64,000 nucleotides of DNA. Source: Glaciecola sp049650345 (lineage in GTDB: Bacteria > Pseudomonadota > Gammaproteobacteria > Enterobacterales > Alteromonadaceae). The stretch's first letter is position 1, and each line of letters opens with the position of its first letter. The stretch covers positions 1 to 64,000 of the forward strand of contig JBARZY010000056.1 in the NCBI GenBank assembly GCA_049650345.1, written 5' to 3'. Below the pieces are notes generated by a model that was not told where the DNA came from, made no database searches, and worked only from the letters and a program-made list of their open reading frames with translations. This document shows, piece after piece, positions 49,362 through 59,442 of this stretch. The translations under genes were made by a program, and so were the position numbers.

Positions 49362-51350
49362 ATGAAAAAACTACTTATTGCCGCTGTTGTTGCTGCAACG
49401 CTAACCGGATGTAATTCAACATCAAAAGGTAAGCAAGAATTTGACACTGCCAACCAACTGGCTGCTGCTAACAAATACCAAGAAGCCATTGCTTATTTGG
49501 CTCAAGCGGTCCAAAAAAATCCCAAAAACGAACAATATAAAGCAGCACTTGCTTCGTTAAAGCAAAAATTTGAAGCTGAGTCGGTTGCAAAGATTAACGG
49601 TCTGCTTGGCGGTGACATTACCAATGATAATTTAATGCAAGCTGCAGATATAGTGGCTAACTTGGAAGGCAATGCTACGTCCACAGAGCTAACCGCACCT
49701 TTACTTGCAAAAGTGAGTGCAGCTAAAGAGTCTCTTTATGCAGAGCTTGCTAGCCAATACGAAAGTGCGAAGTCGGCATATGCGGCGGGTGACTTAGTTA
49801 AAAGCTATGCCACTTTCAAAGCTATTGACTCAAAATTTACCAATTATGAAGACGTGGCACTGAGATTAAAGTCAATTACCAAAGAAGTTAATCAAAGCTA
49901 TTTGAAAAAAGCCAACGCTGCTATAAAGGCTGATGACTTTGCTACGGCAGGCCAGTTGCTTAATGACATCCTCAAAATTAATCCAAACAACAATATCGCA
50001 AAAGGTATGTTGGCGAAGGTAAATAAAAGCAATAGTCCGGCGTTTTTCTTAGCTAAAGCACAGAAGCAAGCGGGCATGCAAGACTGGGCGGGTGCTTTGG
50101 TGTCTTGTGATAAAGCACTTTCTTTAGATAGTGCCAACTCAGCGTGTTTACTATTGAAGTCACAAGCGAAATCATCTTTGAATGTGAATAGCGAAAAAGC
50201 GTTTCTAGAGACCATGAAAGAAGGTCGTTTGGTAGAAGCTAAAGGCCACTTATCTACAATTATCGACAACCGTATTACTGATGCGGCCTTAATTGAAGAG
50301 TACTCAAACGCTTTTACGCAAAAGTCTGACTATGTAGCTAGTTTGTATGTTGATAAAGGTCAATATGCAATGGCATGGAACCTATTAACTTCTATTCAAG
50401 ATATTCAACCAAGTTACCCTGAATTGTTTAATAAAATACGTGAAGTTGAAGACGCTATTAGCAAGCGCGCAAAACGTTCAATTGCGGTATTTGACTTTAA
50501 CAGCCCAAGTGAAAGTGACGATGCTGGTGTTATTGTTGCCAACAACCTTATTTCGCGATTGTTTAACAACGCGAGTAACGACATTACTATTTTAGAGCGT
50601 GAAAACTTAAAGTCTATTTTGGAAGAAATGAAGCTTGGTCAAATAGGAGTTGTATCAGAAAGTACGGCAAAAGAAATGGGCCGAGTTTACGGTATAGATT
50701 ACGCAATTATGGGCTCTGTGTTGCTTTACAAAGTAGATGAAAATAGCTCTCAAAGTACTAAAACAATTAGATATCAAACCGGTGAGAAAATCTCAGACAA
50801 TATCGATTATTTGAACTGGATAGCGGCAAATCCTAAGCCAAGTAAGTCCGATTTGAAGAGCGCACCTCAAGCCAAAATACTCACGCCTGAATATGGTCAA
50901 ACTGAGTATGAAGTGACTAACACTAAAAAAGTGGGCTTTTTACAATTATCGTTTCGTATTGTTGACGTCCTTACTGGCGAAAACACCCGTGTTGATACCA
51001 TCGAGCGTAAACTGCAAGTGGAAGATTCTGCTAACGCTGGTGTATCTGAAGCCGGTGTAGAGTTCGACGCCATGGAAATTCCTACTGATACTGAAATACT
51101 ACAGCAGTTAACTGAGCAAGTGGTTGAGTCGATGGCAAGCGATGTATTGCGCCCGTTGCAACAACTTGAGACCTTCTATTTTAACCAAGGTCAAGACAGC
51201 GAAAAACGCTCAGAAATTGAAAATGCAATTGAGTATTACACCTATGCTATTTTCAATGAAAAGCTGAAATCAGTTTCTTCTTCACCTATCAGTCGTGAAG
51301 CAAACACTCGTATTGATAACTTACTCAGTACTCATAAATTTATGCAATAA
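49362..51350 (+). CDS. lipoprotein with TPR repeats and CsgG-like domain
   Basis: A 662-residue outer-membrane lipoprotein candidate (lipobox TLTGC, cysteine at 18). TPR-like helices at about 25-60, 165-205 and 220-255 (YQEAIAYLAQAVQKNPKNEQY; DWAGALVSCDKALSLDSAN). A CsgG-like domain follows (about 368-490: RSIAVFDFNSPSESDDAGVIVANNLISRL...ITILERENLKSILEEMKLGQ...GIDYAIMGSVLLYKV), then LQLSFRIVDVLTG. CsgG forms the curli secretion pore, but many CsgG-domain proteins are non-pore periplasmic ring or scaffold proteins. A 20-residue insert with N/S/T-rich sequence follows the core. Confidence 0.85.
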   Translation: MKKLLIAAVVAATLTGCNSTSKGKQEFDTANQLAAANKYQEAIAYLAQAVQKNPKNEQYKAALASLKQKFEAESVAKINGLLGGDITNDNLMQAADIVANLEGNATSTELTAPLLAKVSAAKESLYAELASQYESAKSAYAAGDLVKSYATFKAIDSKFTNYEDVALRLKSITKEVNQSYLKKANAAIKADDFATAGQLLNDILKINPNNNIAKGMLAKVNKSNSPAFFLAKAQKQAGMQDWAGALVSCDKALSLDSANSACLLLKSQAKSSLNVNSEKAFLETMKEGRLVEAKGHLSTIIDNRITDAALIEEYSNAFTQKSDYVASLYVDKGQYAMAWNLLTSIQDIQPSYPELFNKIREVEDAISKRAKRSIAVFDFNSPSESDDAGVIVANNLISRLFNNASNDITILERENLKSILEEMKLGQIGVVSESTAKEMGRVYGIDYAIMGSVLLYKVDENSSQSTKTIRYQTGEKISDNIDYLNWIAANPKPSKSDLKSAPQAKILTPEYGQTEYEVTNTKKVGFLQLSFRIVDVLTGENTRVDTIERKLQVEDSANAGVSEAGVEFDAMEIPTDTEILQQLTEQVVESMASDVLRPLQQLETFYFNQGQDSEKRSEIENAIEYYTYAIFNEKLKSVSSSPISREANTRIDNLLSTHKFMQ

Positions 51351-51365
51351 GAATAGGTCAGTTGT

Positions 51366-54300
51366 ATGCGAGCATTTCGTGGCATGAACAATAAGGTGAG
51401 GCTGTTACTAACAGCCTCGTTAGTACTTTGGCTGGGCATGGCAAATGCGCAAACCCAAGATCAGTCGTCAATTGGTGTGTTCCAATTTGTAGCGAGTACA
51501 ATTGATGTAGTGGGTTTAGAAGACGATGTGTCATACATTGTGCGCAACGAACTGCGAAAAGCACCTAATTTAGTGGTGATTAATCAGCGCGAATTGGAAC
51601 TGGCGCTGTCTCGCAACGATATTCAACAAACGTATAGTGACCAAGAGGCGGTAAAAGCCGCTACGGTATTAAATTTAAATTATGTAATTATTGGCCGGGT
51701 TAGTCGCGAAGGTCAGCAAATTGTTGCAAATGTTGATATTGTTTCGCCCATCAATGCGGCGTCAATCGATTCACTAAAGTTCACGTTTAATAATCAAGCG
51801 CAAATTGCTTTACAAGCAACTTACATAGGTGAAAGCTTAGCTACGGCGATTGCGGCACATATTGTCGATGCCAAGGCATCGGTAAAAAGCTTAGGCGAAG
51901 ATTGGGTAAACAGTATAAGCGCCAACTACAACAATGGCTTAGTTACCGTTGAGTGGACCTTAGCTGACCCTGAAGTAGGCTTCTTGGGTTTTAACCTATA
52001 CCGAGCTACAAGCGAGCAGGGCCCTTTTAGTTATATCTCAAGCGAATCTGAATTATCATCAAAAGATAATCCCGGTACCGATGCAGCCACCTATTATTAT
52101 CAACTGAGTATGGTGAATGAAGACGGCGAAGAAATCCGTAGTGAGAAACTGGCCTCGGTAGTCGTTGAAGAAATCAAACTGTCGAGTTTGTTCCCGCCTA
52201 CAGTGGTGAATACAACTGAAAGAGTCAATGGCATTGCATTAGAGTTTTTTCCAAGTTCTGAGAATGTGGGTAAAGCAATTTTGGGATACGAGTTGGTGCG
52301 CCGCAGTGAGGCAAGTGATTGGGTAGTGGTTAATACCTATAATTTGCCAGTTGCCAATTCTAGCAGTCAATCAAATTCAGGCTCACCAAATAGCATTAAA
52401 AAGTTTACACTGAGTGATACGCAATCTGCGCAAATTGATGGTCCTGTGAGCTACGCAGTACGCGCTTTTTCGCAAAGCGAGAAAGGTCAAATGACCGATG
52501 CTATTGACTATACGCCAGCAACGGCACCGCAACTGCAATTAGCATCAAATAGTACCTTGCGCGAAATCGCAATTACTTGGCAGCCAGCGTCGGCAGGTTT
52601 CGGTTATCGTATATATAGAAAAGCCGCCGATGAATCAGATTGGATGCTGCTTCAAGAGTTACCGCAATTACAAACGAACACATATACTGATACCAATATT
52701 GAGCAAGAAAGTCAGTCGTTTAAATATGCGATATCGGTATTTGATGATTTTGGCGAAACATCAAAGTCAGCACCATTTGAGGCAAGCAGTAAAGCATCGC
52801 TAGAGCCACCTTCACAAGTTAAAGGTACTTCTGGATTGGCGCGTAAAGCAATAATTAACTGGCTGCCAATTACCGATCCTGATGTAGCTGGCTATTCTGT
52901 GTTTCGTGCGCCTTATACTGAAGATGAAGAGTTTACTTTAACTCGCATAGGGGAAATTACCGACCCTCTTGCCACTACATTTACTGACGATAGCGCCTTA
53001 CAAGATAACACGGCATATTATTATTCGGTGGCGTCAATTAATCGTTTCAACAGCTCGGGGCCAGTAAGTCAAGCTGTACTGGTGACAACTAAAGAGCCAC
53101 CTTTGCCGGTTAGTTCGGTCGTAGCCAACTTGCAAAACAATCAAGTGCAATTAAGCTGGGACTTGCCAACCACCCCTGATATTAAAACCATACAAATAGA
53201 ACGTAGTTTTGATGGTCAAGTATTCGATAAAATAGCAAGCCTAGAGGTATCAAGTGGTAAAGCTACCCAATTTAGCGATGCAAATTTATTGAGTGGTGCT
53301 GAGCAAGTGTATCGTTTAATGGTAATAGACAGTGATGGGCTTACCAGCGCACCAGCAAGCAGTAATGCACTTAGTATTGACTTGCCTCTTGCCCTAAATG
53401 TTCCTACCGACGGCATGTTACGAAAAATATCCTTGGCTTGGGAAAACGCAATGGCACCAGCGTTAATAAAGCTCTATCGAGGTACAGACCAACAAAACTT
53501 AGCGCTTATTAATGAAATAGAGGGGTTAACCAAAAGCAATTATATCGATGAGACTGACTTAATTGATGACCAAACCTACTTTGTAAAAATAGAATCTTGG
53601 TTAAATGGCAATAAGTTAGCAGAGTCAGATATTGTTACTAGTACTACTAAAGACATTCCTGCTCCGCAAAACTTAGTTGCTGTTTCAAATTTACCTAAAC
53701 GTATTTCACTAAGTTGGGATGCCGTAAATGACGAAAGTATTCAGCAATATGTCGTTTTTAGGCGTCCTGCGGGCACCGACAATAGCCAACTGGTATCTAT
53801 CGCGCAGATAAAGTCTAGTAGCACAACTGAATTTACCGATGAGATGTTTACGCAGCGAACCACTCAGCTTGGCGATAGCATTGAACATGGCAAAGAATAT
53901 GAATACGCCATTGCTAGTAAAAATGTATTTGATGCCACCGGGTTTATTGGTGAAATAGTGTCAGCATCAAGTAAAAAATTGCCGCAAGCACCCTCGCAGG
54001 TAAATGTATCTACTACCACCGAAGCGGTTGAGTTAACTTGGCAACAGGGCGATGAAAGCGATTTGGTTACCACAGTAATTGAACGTAAATGGCCGTTTGA
54101 AACAACCTTTACCAAAATTGCTGAAGTATCACCTAGCACTAGCAGCTATAAAGACACCAGTTTGTATCCCTACGCAAGTCCTGAGTATCGCTTAAGCATT
54201 GTTGACAAAGACGACTTGGTTTCTGCATTCACCCGCGTAAATGACATAAATAACCTCAAGAACGTTAGCCTTAATGTAGAAGCAGAGGGTTTATTGCGAG

Positions 54301-55127
54301 AGCTAACCATTGCTTGGGATGACACCTCTAGCAATATTTCAGTTGTGGTGAATAGACGAAAAGCAGGTACGACAAATTGGACTTCATTAGCAACTGTTAG
54401 CGCTGCAACCGGCAATTACAACGATACCAATAATTTAGCTGATCAAACCGAATATGAGTACAAGCTTATATTGCAAACCTCTGCAGAGCAGCCATTTGTA
54501 CTAGGTGAATCGAATATTGTAAGTGCTCGGACAAAAGATTTACCTCCGGCTCCAAATCTTACTGCTGTGAGCGACTTAGTTAAGCAAGTTGACTTAACTT
54601 GGGAAATAGATACCGACAAAGACGTAGCGGGATATAACTTATATAAAGTGAATGATGCTGGCGAATTAGAGTTGCTAGAGACCTTCAAAAGACAAGAAAG
54701 TAGTTATGCAGACAACGGAACTTTTTTCTCCAAGCTTAGCGATGGTAGCGCGTATAATTACAAAATAGCAGCGTTCAATACGTTTAAAGTAGAAGGATTG
54801 CATGGAGAGTTAGTGTCAGCCACTACAAAAGCCGTCCCAACTGCGCCCCAAGGTTTAAGTGCTCAATTATCTGGCAGTACAGTGGTATTGTCGTGGTTAA
54901 GTAATCCGCAAACTGATATTGTTACCTACGAGATATACCGTGGTAGCACCTGCAATAGAGTAAGCGCGGTGGCAAAAGTATCCGCTAACGGTAACCTAAA
55001 CTATGAAGATAGCAGTGCAAAATCGGGACGAGATTACTGTTATAAACTAAAAGCGATCGACAGTACCGAACTGGAAAGTGGACTCTCAGGCGGCGCTCAA
55101 ATTAGCACTCCAGAGGCTGCAGAGTAA
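51366..55127 (+). CDS. 1253-residue exported protein: CsgG-like head plus about eleven fibronectin-III modules
   Basis: Signal peptide (about 1-28, GMANAQ). Residues 35-170 form a CsgG/GNA1162-like head: IGVFQFVASTIDVVGLEDDVSYIVRNELRK...LVVINQRELELAL...LNLNYVIIGRVSREGQQIV. From about 180 to 1250 run roughly eleven Fn3-like modules of 85-105 residues, each with a core Trp (ISLSWDAV, VDLTWEID, VVLSWLSN) followed by D-x-x-x-x-G-Y-x-x-Y-R and a tyrosine-rich strand (YYYQLS, YEYAIA). Probably a long periplasmic or cell-surface rod. The stop overlaps the next ATG by one base. Confidence 0.85.
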   Translation: MRAFRGMNNKVRLLLTASLVLWLGMANAQTQDQSSIGVFQFVASTIDVVGLEDDVSYIVRNELRKAPNLVVINQRELELALSRNDIQQTYSDQEAVKAATVLNLNYVIIGRVSREGQQIVANVDIVSPINAASIDSLKFTFNNQAQIALQATYIGESLATAIAAHIVDAKASVKSLGEDWVNSISANYNNGLVTVEWTLADPEVGFLGFNLYRATSEQGPFSYISSESELSSKDNPGTDAATYYYQLSMVNEDGEEIRSEKLASVVVEEIKLSSLFPPTVVNTTERVNGIALEFFPSSENVGKAILGYELVRRSEASDWVVVNTYNLPVANSSSQSNSGSPNSIKKFTLSDTQSAQIDGPVSYAVRAFSQSEKGQMTDAIDYTPATAPQLQLASNSTLREIAITWQPASAGFGYRIYRKAADESDWMLLQELPQLQTNTYTDTNIEQESQSFKYAISVFDDFGETSKSAPFEASSKASLEPPSQVKGTSGLARKAIINWLPITDPDVAGYSVFRAPYTEDEEFTLTRIGEITDPLATTFTDDSALQDNTAYYYSVASINRFNSSGPVSQAVLVTTKEPPLPVSSVVANLQNNQVQLSWDLPTTPDIKTIQIERSFDGQVFDKIASLEVSSGKATQFSDANLLSGAEQVYRLMVIDSDGLTSAPASSNALSIDLPLALNVPTDGMLRKISLAWENAMAPALIKLYRGTDQQNLALINEIEGLTKSNYIDETDLIDDQTYFVKIESWLNGNKLAESDIVTSTTKDIPAPQNLVAVSNLPKRISLSWDAVNDESIQQYVVFRRPAGTDNSQLVSIAQIKSSSTTEFTDEMFTQRTTQLGDSIEHGKEYEYAIASKNVFDATGFIGEIVSASSKKLPQAPSQVNVSTTTEAVELTWQQGDESDLVTTVIERKWPFETTFTKIAEVSPSTSSYKDTSLYPYASPEYRLSIVDKDDLVSAFTRVNDINNLKNVSLNVEAEGLLRELTIAWDDTSSNISVVVNRRKAGTTNWTSLATVSAATGNYNDTNNLADQTEYEYKLILQTSAEQPFVLGESNIVSARTKDLPPAPNLTAVSDLVKQVDLTWEIDTDKDVAGYNLYKVNDAGELELLETFKRQESSYADNGTFFSKLSDGSAYNYKIAAFNTFKVEGLHGELVSATTKAVPTAPQGLSAQLSGSTVVLSWLSNPQTDIVTYEIYRGSTCNRVSAVAKVSANGNLNYEDSSAKSGRDYCYKLKAIDSTELESGLSGGAQISTPEAAE

Positions 55128-55498
55128 TGAATAACGTTAAACTAACAACCCTTATCTTATGTTTCGTGTTGGCGGTATTTGCTTCGGCATCTGCTCATGC
55201 TCAAGATTCGTCAAGTAAGAAACCGCTACAAAGCGATCAATTACAAAAAATTAAAACTAATTACGAAAACTGCGTATTTTCAAAAGGTAAGTCACTATTA
55301 AAATATGCCAGCTTCAGAGAGGCCGTAGATTTTGCCCCTTTGGCATGCAGGAAGCAGTTGTTACAGTCAAAGAAATATTTGCTAGATAGTGCATTTAAAG
55401 TTGATGTAATAGACGAACTGGTAAGTTCAATAGAAGAAGGTGTGCGTATTGATTTGGTCAATATGCTAATTACAGAAATTGAAAAGGACGAAAAATGA
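55127..55498 (+). CDS. small exported protein (unknown), envelope operon
   Basis: A 123-residue protein with signal peptide (about 1-25, SAHAQ) and a mostly helical mature part with two cysteines (YENCVFSKGK, APLACRKQLL) that may pair. Overlaps the genes on both sides (TAATG before, ATGA after), so it belongs to the coupled set. No family recognised. Confidence 0.78.
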   Translation: MNNVKLTTLILCFVLAVFASASAHAQDSSSKKPLQSDQLQKIKTNYENCVFSKGKSLLKYASFREAVDFAPLACRKQLLQSKKYLLDSAFKVDVIDELVSSIEEGVRIDLVNMLITEIEKDEK

Positions 55499-55926
55499 AA
55501 GCTTTAATTGGTGTGGCTTGTGCATTATTTTTAAGCTCAAGTTTTGCTGAAGAAGGGTTGATTATTGCCGACGGTTTTGGCGCCTCAGATTTAACTAAAG
55601 TACCCCTAGAACAGCAAGCTAAAATGATGGCTAGGCGTGCCGCTCAGGTAGACGCACAACGTAATCTTGCCGAGCAAATTAAAGGCTTACGGTTAACTGG
55701 TGGCACTACCATGGAAGACTTCGAGGTTAGCAGTGATATTGTTGCCACACGTGTTAAAGGCGTATTGCGTGGTGCTTTTGAACTGTCATCAACTACTACT
55801 AAAGATGGCGATGCGATTGTGGTTGAAGTGAAAATGGCAATATGTGCTAATGGTTTTCACGAAAAATGTAAAAATCGTCCTAATCTAGAAGATGCTATGG
55901 CTTTAGCGTCTACCGTTAAGCAGTAA
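55495..55926 (+). CDS. exported LPP20-family (FlgP-like) protein
   Basis: A 143-residue protein with signal peptide (about 1-18, SSSFAEE) and an LPP20 domain: IIADGFGASDL...QAKMMARRAAQVDAQRNLAEQIKGLRLTGGTTMEDFEVSSDIVATRVKGVLRGAFEL. The family includes Vibrio FlgP and Helicobacter LPP20. Here the expected lipobox cysteine is absent. One of two LPP20 proteins in this operon; the other is 334 residues long. Overlaps the previous gene by 4 bases (ATGA). Confidence 0.85.
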   Translation: MKALIGVACALFLSSSFAEEGLIIADGFGASDLTKVPLEQQAKMMARRAAQVDAQRNLAEQIKGLRLTGGTTMEDFEVSSDIVATRVKGVLRGAFELSSTTTKDGDAIVVEVKMAICANGFHEKCKNRPNLEDAMALASTVKQ

Positions 55927-55931
55927 CAACA

Positions 55932-57491
55932 ATGAAGTTCGATATGGATAATCGTAACGCAGGCCTACATGGCAGTGAGCGTTTTTTTCAGATAATAAAA
56001 GTCACTTTTTTTACTGCTATTATTGCTTTTGGTTTGGGCTTGCATGCTAACACTTCTGCTGCTGCTGATATGCAGGTAACAGAGGCAGATTTTACTGATG
56101 AGTTTGATGACCTAGACGACGACTTCGATAACATTGAAGCGAAGCTTGAACGTAACTTCCTGCAAACTGATGCACAATTAGAGGCCCGCTATCAAGCGGT
56201 GCACAAAGCAATCCAGGCTGCTTTTAATAAAGAAACCAAAAAAATCGAAGTCCAGTGGCCCAATGACGTAATAGTGCCTGAAGGCGCTGTATGGGTTGCG
56301 TATACCGACGATTATCAAGAACGTGTGATTTATGACTTTGAACAGGGATATTATGAACTTGAAGTGAATACTCAAGATCTTGGAGAGTCTCTACTAAAAT
56401 TAAACGCGTTAGCGAAACAACTACAAACGAATAAAGCGCAAACCCTACAATCTTTTGATGTATTTAGCGAAGCAATTGCTACCGAATTAGTAGCCATTAA
56501 GGCCCCCGTTACCGATAGCGATATCGAAACAGCACCTGCTAACACAGATAAAAACAATACCTCTGCGGATGAAAGTAACAGCCGGCGAGGTCTTTTTAAA
56601 CCAGCAAATTACGACGTTATTGCATCGGTGAGTGCGCCGGTTCCCGACATAGACATTAACGCAATGATGCGGGAAATAGAAGCGCAAAAACTTGCCAAGT
56701 TAGTGGCAGAGGCTGAACACGGTATTGCGATTAATAGCAAAGGACAAATGATAGCGCGTGTTAAGCCTGCAAAAAAAGAAGAGGTGAGTACAGAACCAGC
56801 AATAAGAGCTTCTGTGTCAAGCCAAGTATCGCTCAGCCCGGCTATTGAAAACCCTGTCAATCTGCCGGTAATTGACGAATCTCCAGAATTACGTCTTCAA
56901 AAGACTGATAACGGTTGGGCGCTGAAGGTGCCATTTGTGAACAGTTTCCAGCAAACGCTTATTGATCAGCGCATGCAAACCATCAATAAAATGTCGTCGC
57001 GCTTTGATGTTGACGTATCCATTATTTTGGCCATTATCGAAGCCGAATCAAGTTTTAATCCGATGGCAACTTCCCATATCCCTGCTTTTGGTTTAATGCA
57101 GTTAGTGCCCAAAACAGCGGGGGTTGATGCTTATCGCCACGTGTATGGCAAACACCGTATTTTAAGCCCTGATTATTTATATGATGTCGAAAACAACCTA
57201 GAATTAGGAACGGCCTACATTGACCTTTTACAAACCCGATATTTACGTGGTATTGAAGACCCACAAAATCGCCTGTACTCTATGATTGCCAGTTATAATA
57301 CTGGCGTGGGTAATTTAGCAAATACTGTGACCGGTAAAAAACGCATACGCCAAGCTATCAGTAGTATTAATGATATGCAACCAGCATATTACTATGACTT
57401 TTTACAACAAAATTTACCGGCGCAAGAAACAAAGAATTACTTAAATAAAGTCATTAAAAAACAACAAAAATATGCGCATTTGGACAACTGA
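55932..57491 (+). CDS. MltC-like membrane-bound lytic transglycosylase
   Basis: A 519-residue exported murein lytic transglycosylase. N-terminal part has a signal segment, then an acidic stretch (ADFTDEFDDLDDDFDNIEAK) and an MltC-like N-terminal domain (about 95-190). A linker of about 130 residues leads to the SLT domain (about 345-515): catalytic Glu in LAIIEAESSFNP, then AFGLMQLVPKTAG, ASYNTGVGN and AYYYDFL, as in MltC/Slt70. E. coli MltC is a lipoprotein; here no lipobox is seen (HANTSAAADM), so it may be free in the periplasm. Gap of 5 bases to the previous gene and 4 to the next. Confidence 0.88.
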   Translation: MKFDMDNRNAGLHGSERFFQIIKVTFFTAIIAFGLGLHANTSAAADMQVTEADFTDEFDDLDDDFDNIEAKLERNFLQTDAQLEARYQAVHKAIQAAFNKETKKIEVQWPNDVIVPEGAVWVAYTDDYQERVIYDFEQGYYELEVNTQDLGESLLKLNALAKQLQTNKAQTLQSFDVFSEAIATELVAIKAPVTDSDIETAPANTDKNNTSADESNSRRGLFKPANYDVIASVSAPVPDIDINAMMREIEAQKLAKLVAEAEHGIAINSKGQMIARVKPAKKEEVSTEPAIRASVSSQVSLSPAIENPVNLPVIDESPELRLQKTDNGWALKVPFVNSFQQTLIDQRMQTINKMSSRFDVDVSIILAIIEAESSFNPMATSHIPAFGLMQLVPKTAGVDAYRHVYGKHRILSPDYLYDVENNLELGTAYIDLLQTRYLRGIEDPQNRLYSMIASYNTGVGNLANTVTGKKRIRQAISSINDMQPAYYYDFLQQNLPAQETKNYLNKVIKKQQKYAHLDN

Positions 57492-57495
57492 CAAT

Positions 57496-59442
57496 ATGAA
57501 TGGTTTTAGCGGTATTAAGCACGCACTTAAAATAGTACAACTAAGTATATTCGTGTGCATGTTACAAGCTTGTGGAGCAACCTCTAGCGACACCGGAAGC
57601 AATGCTACTAGTAATTCTACTAGTAGCGACGCATCAAATAGTACTCAAAACGCTTCAGCGACATCAAACCGAAAATCAGATGAAGTTTCTGTAACTGATA
57701 CTAGCGAGGCCTCTAACGAAGAATCAAGACTACCGCAACGCATCGCGCTATTACCCTTTAATCAACAGGCCGACACCAACGCCGAAATAGCCGATATGTT
57801 ACGTGAGTCGGTCTTTAGCCATCTATCAAGCACTAATTATTTGTTTGTTCGACCACAAGAAGTTGACCAACGTATCTTATTGCTAGAAAACCAAACTCAA
57901 TTCAGCCCTGCGGATGCACCTTTGTTATCGGGGTTGTTAGAGTCAGATGCAATTCTGATTGGCGATATTATAAGCTCTGACGCTACCTATGTGGGGGTAG
58001 CCGCGCAAATTTATTATAAGGTTCAAATAAGTCTTGTAGATAAAACCGGCAAGGTTATTTGGACGGACGTTTTTAGTGAGCGATCTATTGAAGGTGGTGT
58101 GTCAGCCGATCCATTTAGCATGCTCTATAGCTTAGCAGTTACTGCCATGCACTTGGGTAAAGAAAACCTATTTGCGGTAGCTGATAAAATAGGCCGGCAA
58201 GTTTCCACGAGTATTCCACAGCCAGAAGGCGCATTTACCTTAAATAATCTCTATATTGAAAACGTGGTTCACGACGCCGTGAATAAAACACTGAAGTACG
58301 GTGATTCTATTAAGGTGGGCATAAAAGCACCACCAAACATGGCGGTGACCGTATCGATTGAAAATATCTCAGAATTATTTAATGCCACAGAAACCCAAGC
58401 GGGTACCTACTTTACCGACATTCCTGTGAGTAGTAATTGGAATGGCACTAATTTGTTACTTACCGCTTACGTGATAGATAAAACAGGCAATCGTTCACGC
58501 AAAATTAGCACACTGGGACTTATTAATATTGATAATACGGCACCTGCTCCGGTACGCAACTTACGTGTTGATTTGGCGGCAACCTCCCTTGATTTGACTT
58601 GGGAGCACGATGAACGAAATATCGAGTATGTTGTTTACCAATTAGCAGGTAATGAAGTGAAAAACCTTGGTTCAACTAACAGCAAGAAGTTTTCAGTCGA
58701 TGGTCTTACCCACAATGCCTTTGAAAATTATCGATTTGCGGTTGAAGCAAAAGACCCTGCAAATAACATCAGCGACAAGGCTATTGTTGAAGATGAATAC
58801 TTGCCTAGTAAAGCATTAAAGCAATCGAACATGTTAACTAAAGCAAAACTGCCATTGCTTATTTCGCAAGACACACGCTTGGTTAAACAACATAGCCCAT
58901 ATTTAGTCGACAACAATACGCAAGTAAGTAATGGCGCAACTCTTTATATAGAACCTGGTGTGCAGTTAGAGTTTAGTCAATCTGGCAGTATAGAAGTACT
59001 TGGTAGCTTAAATACATTTGGCCAAGCCCCTATCATTTTCAGTGCGCTTAGTTCAAAAATGGGTGATCAAACATTTATTAAAATTAATTCAAACAAGCAT
59101 GTGTTGCTAAATGGGTTTGTTATTAATAATGCAGGCATAGCCATAGAAGTGTTAAAAGGCAAACCGACTATTCAAAATTGTGAAATTATGAATAGTAAAT
59201 ATACTGCTCTGTCTATCGTCAATACGGCTAATGTGAAGGTTAATAATTGCATTATTAATGGTAGCAATACCAGCGCAATAGTGGTCGCAAACAATGCTCG
59301 ACTGAGTATTAAAAACAGTCAGTTGTCTAACAATTTACCGTTTCATATTCAAAACTCTTCAACCTACAGCGTTGATGCTCGTAATAACCAATGGCAGCCA
59401 GCACCGGATGTCATGACCGTACTAGGGAATGTAAAATACTAA
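57496..59442 (+). CDS. lipoprotein with GNA1162-like domain, Fn3-like module and beta-helix
   Basis: A 648-residue lipoprotein (lipobox MLQAC, cysteine near 25), followed by an S/T/N-rich linker of about 55 residues. Next a domain like GNA1162/DUF799 (about 80-240: RIALLPFNQQADTNAEIADMLRESVFSHL...FVRPQEVDQRI...DAILIGDIISSDATYVGVAAQIYYKVQISLVDKTGKVIWTD), one Fn3-like module (about 355-440, LDLTWEHDERNIEYVVYQL) and a C-terminal right-handed beta-helix of N/I-rich coils (about 470-640: NNAGIAIEVLKGKPTIQNCEIMNS). ATG at 57496, not 57472, which would overlap the previous gene. Confidence 0.82.
   Translation: MNGFSGIKHALKIVQLSIFVCMLQACGATSSDTGSNATSNSTSSDASNSTQNASATSNRKSDEVSVTDTSEASNEESRLPQRIALLPFNQQADTNAEIADMLRESVFSHLSSTNYLFVRPQEVDQRILLLENQTQFSPADAPLLSGLLESDAILIGDIISSDATYVGVAAQIYYKVQISLVDKTGKVIWTDVFSERSIEGGVSADPFSMLYSLAVTAMHLGKENLFAVADKIGRQVSTSIPQPEGAFTLNNLYIENVVHDAVNKTLKYGDSIKVGIKAPPNMAVTVSIENISELFNATETQAGTYFTDIPVSSNWNGTNLLLTAYVIDKTGNRSRKISTLGLINIDNTAPAPVRNLRVDLAATSLDLTWEHDERNIEYVVYQLAGNEVKNLGSTNSKKFSVDGLTHNAFENYRFAVEAKDPANNISDKAIVEDEYLPSKALKQSNMLTKAKLPLLISQDTRLVKQHSPYLVDNNTQVSNGATLYIEPGVQLEFSQSGSIEVLGSLNTFGQAPIIFSALSSKMGDQTFIKINSNKHVLLNGFVINNAGIAIEVLKGKPTIQNCEIMNSKYTALSIVNTANVKVNNCIINGSNTSAIVVANNARLSIKNSQLSNNLPFHIQNSSTYSVDARNNQWQPAPDVMTVLGNVKY

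Noticed and set aside
53000..55100. Possible tandem DNA repeats in the Fn3-coding part
   Set aside because: Modules are similar at the protein-pattern level only; no long exact DNA repeats were seen, so no recent repeat expansion is claimed.
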